Part shown: positions 45,735 to 53,869 of the stretch, one piece after another
How the letters are laid out: each line of letters opens with the position of its first letter
Position numbering within the stretch: the first letter of the stretch is position 1
Assembly: GCF_004137345.1 (NCBI RefSeq)
Contig: NZ_SDWV01000001.1
Span: 124,001-188,000 of the forward strand
DNA from: Nocardioides zhouii
Lineage (GTDB): Bacteria > Actinomycetota > Actinomycetes > Propionibacteriales > Nocardioidaceae
Direction: 5' to 3'
DNA: 64,000 bases
Notes under the pieces: model-generated
Databases searched by the model: none
What the model saw: the letters and a program-made list of their open reading frames with translations, nothing else
What the model was told of the DNA's origin: nothing
Position numbers and translations under genes: made by a program

Positions 45735-45775
45735 GCGGTCGGAGCGCGCTCCGGGAAGCGGTCGGAGCGCGCTCC
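45735..45775. promoter_or_regulatory. Two 18-bp direct repeats, each with a 12-bp perfect palindrome
   Basis: GCGGTCGGAGCGCGCTCC occurs at 45735-45752 and 45758-45775, a period of 23 bases. Each copy contains the perfect palindrome GGAGCGCGCTCC (45741-45752, 45764-45775). They lie upstream of the minus-strand gene at 45698, whose TACGCT -10 is at 45710-45705. Pairs of identical palindromes about two helical turns apart are typical of cooperative dimer-binding operators. Confidence 0.65.
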
Positions 45776-45786
45776 CGCGCACGCAG

Positions 45787-45828
45787 GAGCAGGTCGCACA
45801 TCGACCCCCATCGATGCGCGACCTGCTC
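45787..45828. repeat. 17-bp inverted repeat in the 270-base divergent spacer
   Basis: GAGCAGGTCGCACATCG (45787-45803) pairs with 45812-45828 with one mismatch around an 8-base loop. It sits between the palindromes above and the LuxR-type gene. It may be a hairpin in a leader or a terminator for an unseen transcript. The rest of the 270-base spacer shows no ORF. Confidence 0.7.
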
Positions 45829-45957
45829 TGAGAGGCGGCCAGCGGCCGTCGAGACCATCCCCTGTGCGGTCCCGACGTCCTCGGCGTGCGCCAAGCCTCC
45901 CGCGCGGGGCCGGTGACCGGCATCCGTAGTCCTACCTAACTCCGGGCGCCGGGACGA

Positions 45958-45963
45958 TAGATT
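45958..45963 (+). promoter_or_regulatory. -10 box of the LuxR-type regulator
   Basis: TAGATT ends 6 bases before the GTG at 45970 and no Shine-Dalgarno site is present, which fits a leaderless transcript. No convincing -35 is seen, so an activator may be needed. Confidence 0.5.
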
Positions 45964-45969
45964 CGGCCC

Positions 45970-48405
45970 GTGCTGTCTCCGTGCCTGGGCCGTGACGACG
46001 TCCAGCGCGCGCTGGGCGCCGCGCTCGCCGAGTCGCGCTGGGTGACCGTCGTGGGCCCGCCCGGTAGCGGCAAGACGCTGATCGTCCGCCACGTCGCAGC
46101 CGACACCGAGACCTGGTGGGTCGACGCGCGCACCCTGCGCAGCCTCGACGACGTGCTCGTCGCCGCCCTGCAGTGCCTCGACGCCGAGACCGCTCCCGGC
46201 GACTCCCTCGTGGGTGCACTGGGGCGCGCCGTCGACGGCCGCGCGTGCCTGCTGGTGCTCGACGGCCTCGACCTCGACGCCACCGATGCCGGACCGATGC
46301 TGCAGGCGGTGCTCGAGAGCACGAGCGATGCCCGGGTCGTGGTGACCGCGCTGACCACGGCCGGCCAGCCGCACGAGTCCGTCGTACGCGTCGGCCCGCT
46401 CCCGGTGCCGTCCCACCGCTCGCCCCTCGAGGGGCCGGCCGTGGAGCTGTTCCTGCGCCGGGTCCGGTCCGCGGGCGGCCAGCCGGTCGACCTCGACGCG
46501 CAGGCCCACGAGGTACGCCGGCTGCTGCGAGCCACGGGCGGCCTCCCGCTCCTCATCGAGCAGGTCGCCGTGCAGTCGGCGCTGGTCGGGCTGAGCAACG
46601 CGATGTCGAGTGCCAGCCTCGACGAGGCGGTCGACTCCGCGCACGACCTGCTCGACGACGACAGCGCCACCGCGCTGCGCCGGATCGGGCTGCTGGGGTT
46701 CCCCGTCGGGCTGGGCGTGCTCGCACGGGTGCTGGACGAGTCCTCGGCCCGCGCCGCCGACCTGGCCGGCAACCTCGTCCGCCGCAGCCTGCTCGAGGTC
46801 GACCCCCGAGGACGCTTCGACATGCTCTCGCCCATCCGGGGCCGGGCGCGCGCCATCGCGCGGCCGCACGACGTGGCGGCGGTGGAGTCGGGGCTCATCG
46901 GCTGGGCGGACGACAACGCACCGGCCCACGACAACTACGGCGCCGCCGACGCCGACTGGCTCAAGGACCTGCCGGCGATGCGCCACGCGGTGCTCACCGC
47001 CTGCGAGAAACCGGAGACCCGCGCCGAGGGCTACTCGGTGGCCAACCGGATCTTCTCCTCGCTCTACACCTCGATGCGCGCGCGTGACGCCGTCGAGATC
47101 CTCGAGGCCGCCCTGTCGAGCGGCGACGGGCCACCGGCGATCGGTGCCCAGATCGCCCGGCGGGCCGGGATCGCCGCCTCCGAGATGCGCGGGACCTACG
47201 AGGGACTCTGGCTGCTGGACCGGGCCGACGAGCACGCCTCGTCGGCACCGAGCCCCGAGGAGCAGCTGGCCAAGACCGCGTCCATCCGGGCCGAGATGCA
47301 CCTCGACGCCGGCGAGATGGAGCTCGCCGAGCGCGAGGCCCGCCGCGCGCTCGACCTTGATCCCGAGGGTTCCATCCGGCGCCAGGCCACCCGGACCCTT
47401 GCCGACGTCTACACGTCCCAGGGTCGCTTCGCGGAGGCGGCGCAGGCGGCCGGTGACGCCCTCCCGGCGCGGATGAGTCGCGACGAGCGGTGGATCGACC
47501 TCTCCGCCCGTACGCTCCTGGCCCGGATCGCGCTGGAGCAGGGACGCGTCGCCGAGGCGGTCGCCGGCACCCGGGCCGTGGTGCTCGAGGCCCGCGAGCT
47601 CGCCGAGGACCGGGTCGGCCTGCTGGCCGAGACCCTCCTGCGGGGGCTCGACCCGACGTGGGAGCCGCTCGAGGTCGACCGCCAGAGCCTGCCGTGGGCA
47701 GTACGCCTCCCGGTGCTCACCCAGGACGGGCGCGACCTGCTGGTGCGCGGCGAGCTGCGACAGGCGGCCGGCCTCGCCGCCGACGTGGTCGCGCTCGCGG
47801 ACTCCGCGCGGCTGGGTCGCGACAGCGTCGAGGCCCGGCTGCTGCTCGGCCGCGCGCTCGTCGGGCTCGGTGATCTCGACCAGGCCACCACGACCTACCT
47901 CACCGCCCTCGACCACTGCCGCACGATGCGGCTCCCCCTGCGCGCCGCCGACGTGCTCGACGGACTCGCCGGGGTCGCGCGCGCCCGGCAGCTCCCGGAG
48001 ACGCGGTCGCTGGCGGCAGCCGCGGCCGCACTGCGCACCCCGCGGATGGCGGTGCGGTGGGGCTACGCAGCCGACTACGACGTGGTGCCGGCGAGCCGGG
48101 CTCCCGAGGCGTGGATCCACGGCGAGGACCTGTCCGCCGACGCCGTCACCCTCATCAGCGCCGTCTTCAACCGCCCCACCTCCGAGCCTCCGTCCGTGCT
48201 CGACCAGCTGACGGCGGCCGAGCGGTTGGTCGCCGAGCGCGTGGCTCAGGGCCTCACCAGCCGCGCGATCGCCGAGGAGCTCTTCGTCTCCCCGCGCACG
48301 GTCGACGCCCACCTGACCCACATCTACCGCAAGCTCGACATCAACACCCGCGCCCGGCTCGCGGGGCTGGTCACCGAGCAGACCCACGGACGCGCCCACG
48401 CCTGA
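45970..48405 (+). CDS. Large ATP-binding LuxR-family (LAL-like) regulator
   Basis: An 811-residue regulator. An N-terminal NTPase has Walker A GPPGSGKT (29-36) and Walker B ACLLVLDGLDLDAT (about 92-105). A central region of TPR-like helices (about 350-720, for example AREARRALDLDPEGSIRRQA-type repeats) follows. The C-terminal LuxR HTH is in LTAAERLVAERVAQGLTSRA and IAEELFVSPRTVDAHLTHIY. The GTG start agrees with a -10 box 6 bases upstream. It probably senses a signal by its TPR part, uses ATP to oligomerise, and activates target promoters. Targets unknown; the palindromes 200 bases upstream are candidates. Confidence 0.92.
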   Translation: MLSPCLGRDDVQRALGAALAESRWVTVVGPPGSGKTLIVRHVAADTETWWVDARTLRSLDDVLVAALQCLDAETAPGDSLVGALGRAVDGRACLLVLDGLDLDATDAGPMLQAVLESTSDARVVVTALTTAGQPHESVVRVGPLPVPSHRSPLEGPAVELFLRRVRSAGGQPVDLDAQAHEVRRLLRATGGLPLLIEQVAVQSALVGLSNAMSSASLDEAVDSAHDLLDDDSATALRRIGLLGFPVGLGVLARVLDESSARAADLAGNLVRRSLLEVDPRGRFDMLSPIRGRARAIARPHDVAAVESGLIGWADDNAPAHDNYGAADADWLKDLPAMRHAVLTACEKPETRAEGYSVANRIFSSLYTSMRARDAVEILEAALSSGDGPPAIGAQIARRAGIAASEMRGTYEGLWLLDRADEHASSAPSPEEQLAKTASIRAEMHLDAGEMELAEREARRALDLDPEGSIRRQATRTLADVYTSQGRFAEAAQAAGDALPARMSRDERWIDLSARTLLARIALEQGRVAEAVAGTRAVVLEARELAEDRVGLLAETLLRGLDPTWEPLEVDRQSLPWAVRLPVLTQDGRDLLVRGELRQAAGLAADVVALADSARLGRDSVEARLLLGRALVGLGDLDQATTTYLTALDHCRTMRLPLRAADVLDGLAGVARARQLPETRSLAAAAAALRTPRMAVRWGYAADYDVVPASRAPEAWIHGEDLSADAVTLISAVFNRPTSEPPSVLDQLTAAERLVAERVAQGLTSRAIAEELFVSPRTVDAHLTHIYRKLDINTRARLAGLVTEQTHGRAHA

Positions 48406-48452
48406 GGCCGTCGTCGCACGCGCTGTCGGTGGGGCGCGGCAGGATGTCGGGC

Positions 48453-48914
48453 ATGAGCCGAACGATCCAGGTCACCTTCGACGCCCACGACCCCGAGACG
48501 CTCTCGCGCTTCTGGGCGGCAGCCATGGGCTACGTCAACCCGCCGCCGCCCGGCCGCGAGGTCGAACCCGGGCAGGACGTGTTCGACGTCTGGCACGACT
48601 TCCTGCGTGAGGTCGGGGTCCCTGAGTCGGAGTGGAACTCCGCGTCGGCGGCGCAGGACCCCGACGGTGACGGACCGCGGCTGTTCTTCCAGCGCGTGCC
48701 GGAGGGCAAGACCGCGAAGAACCGGGTGCACCTCGACCTCCGCGCCGCGCCGGGCCTCGAGGGCGAGGAGCGGATGGCGGCCCTGGAGGCGGAGTCCGAG
48801 CGCCTGGTCGTCCTCGGCGCGACACGGGTGGAGCGGCACGAGCCCGCCCCGCCGATGACCGGTGGTCACCTGGTGATGAGCGACCCCGAGGGCAACGAGT
48901 TCTGCCTGGACTGA
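48453..48914 (+). CDS. VOC (glyoxalase-like) family protein
   Basis: A 153-residue single-domain VOC protein starting MSRTIQVTFDAHDPETLSRF, with WAAAMGYVNPPPPG, the NRVHLDLRAAPG strand carrying a conserved His, and the C-terminal GGHLVMSDPEGNEFCLD with the usual DPEGNEF ending. It belongs to the type often called glyoxalase-like domain; the substrate is unknown and bleomycin-resistance-type binding is another option. CAGGAT ends 7 bases before the ATG at 48453, which favours it over the ATG at 48444. The stop abuts the stop of the next gene with no gap. Confidence 0.85.
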   Translation: MSRTIQVTFDAHDPETLSRFWAAAMGYVNPPPPGREVEPGQDVFDVWHDFLREVGVPESEWNSASAAQDPDGDGPRLFFQRVPEGKTAKNRVHLDLRAAPGLEGEERMAALEAESERLVVLGATRVERHEPAPPMTGGHLVMSDPEGNEFCLD

Positions 48915-50708
48915 CTAGCGCGCGCTGTAGTCCCGGAAGCCGCGCCCGGCCTTGCGACCGAGGTAGCCGGCCGTGACCAGGTGCTCCAGCAGCGGTGCCG
49001 GGGAGAACCCGGGCTCGCGGAACTCGAGGTAGAGCTCCTTCTGGATGGCCAGCGACACGTCGTTGCCGACGACGTCGAGCAGCTCGAAGGGACCCATCGG
49101 CAGCGCGCAGCCCAGCTTCATGGCCATGTCGATGTCGTCGGCGGTGGCGTAGTGCGCCTCGAGCATCTTCACGGCGTCGTTGAGGTAGGGGAAGAGCAGG
49201 GCGTTGACGATGAACCCGGCACGGTCACCGCACCTCACGGCGACCTTGCCGACCTTTTCGCACAGCGCGAGCACGGTCTCGGTCACGGCCTCGTCGGTGG
49301 CGACCGTGGAGACCACCTCGACGAGCTTCATGATCGCGGCCGGGTTGAAGAAGTGCATGCCGATGACGTGCTGGGGACGCTTGGTCACCTTGGCCATCGA
49401 GATGATCGGCAGCGAGGACGTCGTCGTGGCGAGGATGGCGCCGGGCTTGCAGATCTCGTCGAGGTTCTCGAAGAGCGTGGTCTTGATCGCGAGGTCCTCC
49501 GCGATCGCCTCGACGACGAGGTCGACGTCGCGGAGGTCGTCGAGCGAGGTGGTGCCGCGTACGCGACCCAGCACCTCGGCCTTCTGCTCCTCCGTGGCCC
49601 GGCCGCGCTGGATCTGCTTGTCGAAGTTCCGGGTGATCGCGGCGACGACACCGGCGATCTTGTCCTGGCCGCGACCGGTGAAGAGGACGTCGTAGCCGGC
49701 CTTCGCGAAGACCTCCACGATGCCCGCGGCCATCGTCCCGGTGCCCACGACCCCGACGAGCCGGATGTCGTGGTGGAGCTGCGGCAGGTCGTCGGTGCTC
49801 GGCGTCTGGGCGTCGTCGACGACGATCGGGGAGTCGGGCGCCTCGTAGGTGTAGAACCCGCGGCCCGACTTGCGACCCAGCAGGCCGGCGGTGACGTACT
49901 GCTTGAGGATCGGCGCCGGCGCGTGCAGCCGGTCGCGGCCCTGCTTGTACATCGTGTCGAGGATCTCGTACGCCGTGTCGAGGCCGATGAGGTCGAGCAG
50001 CGCGAGCGGACCCATCGGGTAGCCGCAGCCGAAGCGCATGGCGGCGTCGATGTCCTCGCGCGAGGCGTACTTGCCCTCGTACATCGAGACCGCGTGGTTG
50101 AGGTAGCCGAAGAGCAGCGTGTTGGCGATGAAGCCGGCCTTGTCGCCGCACACGACCGGGTTCTTGCCCAGGCCGCGCAGCACGCCCTGGACGTCCTCCA
50201 GGACGCTCGGCTCGGTGACCACGGTGCGGATGATCTCGACGAGGTTCTGCACGGGTGCGGGGTTGAAGAAGTGGACCCCGATGACGCGGCCGGGCTTGGA
50301 GTTGGCCGTCGAGATCTCGGTGACGCTCAGCGAGGAGGTGTTGGTCGCGAGCACGGCGTCATCGCGGACGATGCCGTCGAGCAGCCGGAAGATCGACTTC
50401 TTGACCTCGAGCGACTCCACCACGGCCTCGACCACGAGGTCGGCCACGGCCAGGGCCTTCATGTCGGTGGTGAGGGTGATCCGGCCGAGCAGCTCGGCCT
50501 GCTGCTCCGCGGTCATCTTCTCGCGCTTCACCGCGCGCCCCGTGGAGTGCTCGAGGTGCTGGTGGCCGCGCTCGACGGCTCCGTCGTTGAGCTCGACGCC
50601 GATCACGGTGTAGCCGTTGCGGGCGAAGACCTCGGCGATGCCGGCGCCCATGGTGCCGAGGCCGATCACGCCGACCGTGCTGAACTCGCGGGCAGTCTCG
50701 TCAGTCAT
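48915..50708 (-). CDS. Tandem 3-hydroxyacyl-CoA dehydrogenase
   Basis: A 597-residue protein made of two full 3-hydroxyacyl-CoA dehydrogenase units. Each has a Rossmann motif ([18 protein letters not shown] and [18 protein letters not shown]), catalytic His in [12 protein letters not shown] / [12 protein letters not shown], an acidic residue partner and a C-terminal helical domain ([16 protein letters not shown] / [16 protein letters not shown]), ending in [13 protein letters not shown] / [13 protein letters not shown]. Both copies look intact. It should oxidise 3-hydroxyacyl-CoA with NAD, or reduce acetoacetyl-CoA in the ethylmalonyl-CoA pathway. Similar two-copy forms exist in Streptomyces, as I recall. 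Confidence 0.94.
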   Translation of the reverse strand: MTDETAREFSTVGVIGLGTMGAGIAEVFARNGYTVIGVELNDGAVERGHQHLEHSTGRAVKREKMTAEQQAELLGRITLTTDMKALAVADLVVEAVVESLEVKKSIFRLLDGIVRDDAVLATNTSSLSVTEISTANSKPGRVIGVHFFNPAPVQNLVEIIRTVVTEPSVLEDVQGVLRGLGKNPVVCGDKAGFIANTLLFGYLNHAVSMYEGKYASREDIDAAMRFGCGYPMGPLALLDLIGLDTAYEILDTMYKQGRDRLHAPAPILKQYVTAGLLGRKSGRGFYTYEAPDSPIVVDDAQTPSTDDLPQLHHDIRLVGVVGTGTMAAGIVEVFAKAGYDVLFTGRGQDKIAGVVAAITRNFDKQIQRGRATEEQKAEVLGRVRGTTSLDDLRDVDLVVEAIAEDLAIKTTLFENLDEICKPGAILATTTSSLPIISMAKVTKRPQHVIGMHFFNPAAIMKLVEVVSTVATDEAVTETVLALCEKVGKVAVRCGDRAGFIVNALLFPYLNDAVKMLEAHYATADDIDMAMKLGCALPMGPFELLDVVGNDVSLAIQKELYLEFREPGFSPAPLLEHLVTAGYLGRKAGRGFRDYSAR

Positions 50709-50754
50709 GGACGCATGCTCCCACGCGGGTGCTGCCCTGCGGGTGTGGGAACCG

Positions 50755-51837
50755 TCACGTCGTGGGGCGTACGACGACCACCTCGTCGCCCGGTCGGACC
50801 GGGCCCGGCCGCACCACCTTGGCGCACAGCCCGCGCAACCGCCGCGGCTTGCCCTCGTCGCCGTTGACGAAGGCCATCGCGTCCTTGCCGTAGCGGGCGA
50901 TGAACTTCGCGCAGCCGTTGTGCGGCTGGTCGGTCACGACGACCACGGCACCCTCGGGACCGCCGATGTGGAGCTCGCTCCACGCGGGGAGGTTGGCGTG
51001 GGACAGGTCGAGGTCGAGGAACATCTGGTCACCGGCGAGCACCTCGCGGTCCGGGTCCTGCGCGACGAACTCCACGAGTCGGTGGCTCATCAGGTTGAGC
51101 TGCATGTCGGGGTGCGCCGCACCGTCGGGCATCCGCCGGCTGCCGCGCGAGCGCCACGTGTCGCCGACGAGGCCATCGGCGACGTCGAGGTGGCCGACCT
51201 CCAGCACCTCGCGCTCCCCCACGGCGGGCCGGCGTACGACGGTGCGGAGGACGCCGACGTCGCGCGGGGCATCGTCCAGCGTCGGGAGGAACGCGGTGAG
51301 CTCCGCGGTCGAGCGGTGGGCGCGGAGCGGTCGCCGCATCCAGGCGCGCGGGCCGTGCCGGGACAGGCCGAGCCGCTCCTCGTCCTCCGAGATCGCGAGC
51401 TGGGCGGCGGTCATCGGCTCGTCGGCAGCGACCTCGACGAAGCCGTGGCGGGCGTAGAACGGCCCGTTCCACGGCAGGTCGGCGTACGTCGTGAGGGTGA
51501 GCGAGCCGTGGCCCTTGAGCGCGGCCCGCTCGGCCGCCGCCTCGAGCAGCGCGCTGCCGACGCCGCGGCGCCCGTGGTCGGGGTGAACCGAGATCTGGGC
51601 GAGGTGGGCGTGGGACTCCAGGTCGACCACGTGGGCGAAGCCGATCGCGGGGTCGCCGGCGACGAGGAGGAATCCCGGCTCCGACATCCGCTGCTGGCCG
51701 CTGGGGGCCGGGGACGCGAGGGCATCACCGGTCAGGTCACCCAGCACCTTCTCGAACATACCGATCCCCGAGTCCTCGATCGCGGCGATCAGCGGCAGGT
51801 CGCGCGCCCGCGCGGGGCGTACTGCGTGGTCCGTCAC
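50755..51837 (-). CDS. GNAT acetyltransferase-MOSC domain fusion
   Basis: A single 360-residue frame. The first half (about 1-160) is a GNAT fold with the acetyl-CoA loop [20 protein letters not shown] and [15 protein letters not shown]. The second half (about 185-360) is a MOSC domain: [36 protein letters not shown] and [10 protein letters not shown] with the conserved MOSC Cys. MOSC domains handle sulfur bound to molybdenum cofactor or thiols; GNAT domains acetylate amines. The combination suggests a two-step modification of one substrate. The start is GTG; TACAGT ends 6 bases upstream. It is divergent from nucS with 24 bases between starts. Confidence 0.88.
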   Translation of the reverse strand: MTDHAVRPARARDLPLIAAIEDSGIGMFEKVLGDLTGDALASPAPSGQQRMSEPGFLLVAGDPAIGFAHVVDLESHAHLAQISVHPDHGRRGVGSALLEAAAERAALKGHGSLTLTTYADLPWNGPFYARHGFVEVAADEPMTAAQLAISEDEERLGLSRHGPRAWMRRPLRAHRSTAELTAFLPTLDDAPRDVGVLRTVVRRPAVGEREVLEVGHLDVADGLVGDTWRSRGSRRMPDGAAHPDMQLNLMSHRLVEFVAQDPDREVLAGDQMFLDLDLSHANLPAWSELHIGGPEGAVVVVTDQPHNGCAKFIARYGKDAMAFVNGDEGKPRRLRGLCAKVVRPGPVRPGDEVVVVRPTT

Positions 51838-51843
51838 GGGGCC

Positions 51844-51853
51844 ACTGTAGATT
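51844..51853. promoter_or_regulatory. Overlapping -10 boxes of the GNAT-MOSC gene and nucS
   Basis: Minus-strand TACAGT (51849-51844) ends 6 bases before the GTG at 51837. Plus-strand TAGATT (51848-51853) ends 8 bases before the GTG at 51862. They share 51848-51849, so RNA polymerase could open only one promoter at a time. Confidence 0.55.
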
Positions 51854-51861
51854 CGCCCGTC

Positions 51862-52551
51862 GTGAGGATCGTCGTGGCGCGCTGCCAGGTGGACTATGCC
51901 GGGCGGCTGACCGCCCACCTGCCCCTTGCGACCCGGGTCCTGATGCTCAAGTCGGACGGCTCGGTCCTCATCCACTCCGACGGCGGCTCCTACAAGCCGC
52001 TCAACTGGATGTCGCCGCCGTGCACGGTCCGCGAGGGCGTCGACGAGGACGGCCGCCCCGAGTGGGTGGTGACCGCCGGCAAGACCGACGACACCCTGCG
52101 CATCCTCATCGACGAGGTCCTCCACGACACCTCGCACGACCTCGGCGTCGACCCCGGCCTGCAGAAGGACGGCGTCGAGAAGCACCTCCAGGAGCTGCTC
52201 GCCGAGCACCCGGCCACACTGTCCGACGGCCTGACCCTCGTCCGTCGGGAGTTCATGACCGCCATCGGCCCGGTCGACCTGATGTGCCGCGACGCCGACG
52301 GCCTGTCGGTCGCCGTCGAGATCAAGCGCCGCGGCGAGATCGACGGCGTCGAGCAGCTCACCCGCTACCTCGAGCTCCTCAACCGCGACCCGATGCTGAC
52401 CATCAAGGGGCCGGTCCGCGGCATCTACGCCGCCCAGGAGATCAAGCCCCAGGCGCGCGTGCTCGCCACTGACCGCGGCATTGCCTGCGCCCTCGTCGAC
52501 TACGACGCGCTCCGCGGGATGGACGACGGAGCCGAGCACCGGTTGTTCTAG
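51862..52551 (+). CDS. nucS: Mismatch-specific endonuclease NucS (EndoMS)
   Basis: Key enzyme of the non-canonical mismatch repair of actinobacteria, which lack MutS/MutL; it cuts both strands at mismatches. The 229-residue product begins [20 protein letters not shown] and carries the RecB-like nuclease core [38 protein letters not shown]. It ends EHRLF, like the C-terminal clamp-binding tail of the family. The start is GTG with a -10 box 8 bases upstream. It is tail-to-tail with a DnaQ-like exonuclease with no base between the stops. Confidence 0.96.
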   Translation: MRIVVARCQVDYAGRLTAHLPLATRVLMLKSDGSVLIHSDGGSYKPLNWMSPPCTVREGVDEDGRPEWVVTAGKTDDTLRILIDEVLHDTSHDLGVDPGLQKDGVEKHLQELLAEHPATLSDGLTLVRREFMTAIGPVDLMCRDADGLSVAVEIKRRGEIDGVEQLTRYLELLNRDPMLTIKGPVRGIYAAQEIKPQARVLATDRGIACALVDYDALRGMDDGAEHRLF

Positions 52552-53139
52552 TCAGCCCCGCGCGCGCCGCATGACCTCGACCAGGAGGTTGGCGTAGCCG
52601 CGGGCGTCGTCGATGGCGCGGTGGGTGTGCTCGACCTCGCCGAACCACTCGCTGGGCAGGTCGTGGACCGAGAACGTCGCCCAGTCACCGCCGGTGACGC
52701 CGCAGGCGAGGCTCTTGAGACAGAGGCCCGGACCGTGGAAGAGACGGTCGGTCTCGTCGGGACCTTGCGTGAGGCCATACGCCGTGAACCGGCGCAGGTA
52801 GTGGTCGACGTAGGTCCCGTCGAAACCGAGCGGGGACGCGACGAACTCGCGCTCCTCCCCCAGCCCCTGGACCCACGTGACGAAGTCGGACATCACCTCG
52901 GGGACCGGGCGGGCGCCGACGGTCGACGCGGCGAGAACCTCCGGCGGCTGGGAGAGCCACCAGTCCCACGTGGCCGGGTTCGGCTGCGCGCCGGGCAGCC
53001 GCTCGAGCACGGCCTCGAACTCCCCCACGTGCGCGCCGGATGCCGTCACGGCGACGGAGGCGAAGGCGAGCATCGAGTGCGGGCCGGGGACGAAGCCGTC
53101 GACCTCGATGTCGGTCACGACGTAGACGCGCTCGCTCAT
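52552..53139 (-). CDS. DnaQ-like (DEDDh) 3'-5' exonuclease
   Basis: A 195-residue nuclease-fold protein. ExoI motif VVTDIEVDGFVPGPHSML gives Asp-x-Glu, the middle motif SPLGFDGTYVDHYLRRF gives Asp, and ExoIII HTHRAIDDARGYANL gives His and Asp, the DEDDh set. It is a stand-alone exonuclease, not a polymerase subunit; actinobacterial relatives are usually annotated only as 3'-5' exoribonuclease/exonuclease. The stop abuts the nucS stop. GAGGGT ends 6 bases before the ATG. Substrate (DNA or RNA) not known; its position beside nucS invites testing a role in repair. Confidence 0.9.
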   Translation of the reverse strand: MSERVYVVTDIEVDGFVPGPHSMLAFASVAVTASGAHVGEFEAVLERLPGAQPNPATWDWWLSQPPEVLAASTVGARPVPEVMSDFVTWVQGLGEEREFVASPLGFDGTYVDHYLRRFTAYGLTQGPDETDRLFHGPGLCLKSLACGVTGGDWATFSVHDLPSEWFGEVEHTHRAIDDARGYANLLVEVMRRARG

Positions 53140-53144
53140 GTCGT

Positions 53145-53151
53145 TACCCTC
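53145..53151. promoter_or_regulatory. Back-to-back overlapping -10 boxes in a 17-base gap
   Basis: Plus-strand TACCCT (53145-53150) ends 6 bases before the GTG at 53157. Minus-strand GAGGGT (53151-53146) ends 6 bases before the ATG at 53139. The two elements occupy nearly the same base pairs, and both genes would be leaderless. Confidence 0.5.
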
Positions 53152-53156
53152 GCACG

Positions 53157-53600
53157 GTGACCTCGCCCGTTCCCGAGCGCATCTTCCACATCGCCACCGC
53201 AGCCGACTGGCGACGTACGCTCGGCACCGGGACCTACACCACCTCGACCGCGGGCCGCACCCTCGCCGAGGAGGGCTTCATCCACGCCAGTCGTCGTGAC
53301 CAGGTGCAGGGCGTCTTCGACCGCTACTACCGATCGGCGGGTGAGCACCTGCTGCTCCTGACGATAGACCCGACGCGGCTCACCGACGCCGAGGTGCGGG
53401 TGGAGGCCGTCGGGGACGACACCTACCCGCACGTCTACGGACCGATCAACCGCAGTGCCGTCGTCGACGCCAGCCCGCTCGACCGACGCGGTCGCCCCGA
53501 GACCGTCACGTCGCTGTGGGTCAAGGGCATGGCCCTGCGGATGGGCATCGCGGTGGCCGTCATGCTGCTGGTCGCGGTCGTGGTGACCGTCGTCCTGTGA
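53157..53600 (+). CDS. DUF952 protein with C-terminal membrane anchor
   Basis: A 147-residue product. The DUF952 domain (about 1-110) has IFHIATAADWRRTLGTGTYT, EEGFIHASRRDQVQGVFDRY and YPHVYGPINRSAVV, the usual conserved blocks (FIHxS, HIYG). A C-terminal hydrophobic helix (MGIAVAVMLLVAVVVTVVL) anchors it in the membrane; many family members lack this. The function of DUF952 is unknown; the fold resembles ADP-ribosyltransferases, as I recall. GTG start with TACCCT 6 bases upstream. It is divergent from the exonuclease gene across 17 bases. Confidence 0.88.
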   Translation: MTSPVPERIFHIATAADWRRTLGTGTYTTSTAGRTLAEEGFIHASRRDQVQGVFDRYYRSAGEHLLLLTIDPTRLTDAEVRVEAVGDDTYPHVYGPINRSAVVDASPLDRRGRPETVTSLWVKGMALRMGIAVAVMLLVAVVVTVVL

Positions 53601-53606
53601 GCCGCC

Positions 53607-53825
53607 TCAGGCCGCCTTCGTCCCCGACTTCTTGCCGGTCTTGACCCCGACCTTCACGAGCTTGCGCTTCTTGACCGTGTAGCCGGGAGGGAGGGTGCCC
53701 TCCTTGAGCATCCGCAGCGGGCAGCGCCCGCACTTGGGGGTGTCGACGCAGCACTTCTTCTTGGGCAGCTTGGCGACGGTGCCTGCCTTCTTGACTGCCT
53801 TCTTGGCTGGCTTCTTCGAACCCAC
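53607..53825 (-). CDS. Small Lys-rich protein with Cys cluster, iron-box controlled
   Basis: A 72-residue basic protein. Residues 1-24 are Lys/Ala-rich (KKPAKKAVKKAGTVAKLPKK) like a nucleic-acid-binding tail. Cys25, Cys26, Cys32 and Cys35 in KKCCVDTPKCGRCPLRMLKE suggest a zinc or iron site. It ends GYTVKKRKLVKVGVKTGKKS. Similar actinobacterial proteins exist without known function, as I recall. The start is GTG at 53825; TACGCT (53838-53833) ends 7 bases upstream. An IdeR/DtxR-type box covers the expected -35, so the gene should be derepressed when iron is scarce. Confidence 0.8.
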   Translation of the reverse strand: MGSKKPAKKAVKKAGTVAKLPKKKCCVDTPKCGRCPLRMLKEGTLPPGYTVKKRKLVKVGVKTGKKSGTKAA

Positions 53826-53846
53826 GGTCGGCAGCGTACCCGAGAC

Positions 53847-53865
53847 TTAGGCAAGCCTCACCTTT
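53847..53865 (-). promoter_or_regulatory. IdeR/DtxR-type iron box
   Basis: On the minus strand the 19 bases read AAAGGTGAGGCTTGCCTAA and match 14 of 19 positions of the IdeR consensus TTAGGTTAGGCTAACCTAA. It overlaps the expected -35 position (53856-53861, 17 bases from TACGCT) of the small Lys-rich protein gene. An iron-loaded repressor bound here would block that promoter. Confidence 0.75.
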
Positions 53866-53869
53866 GGTC

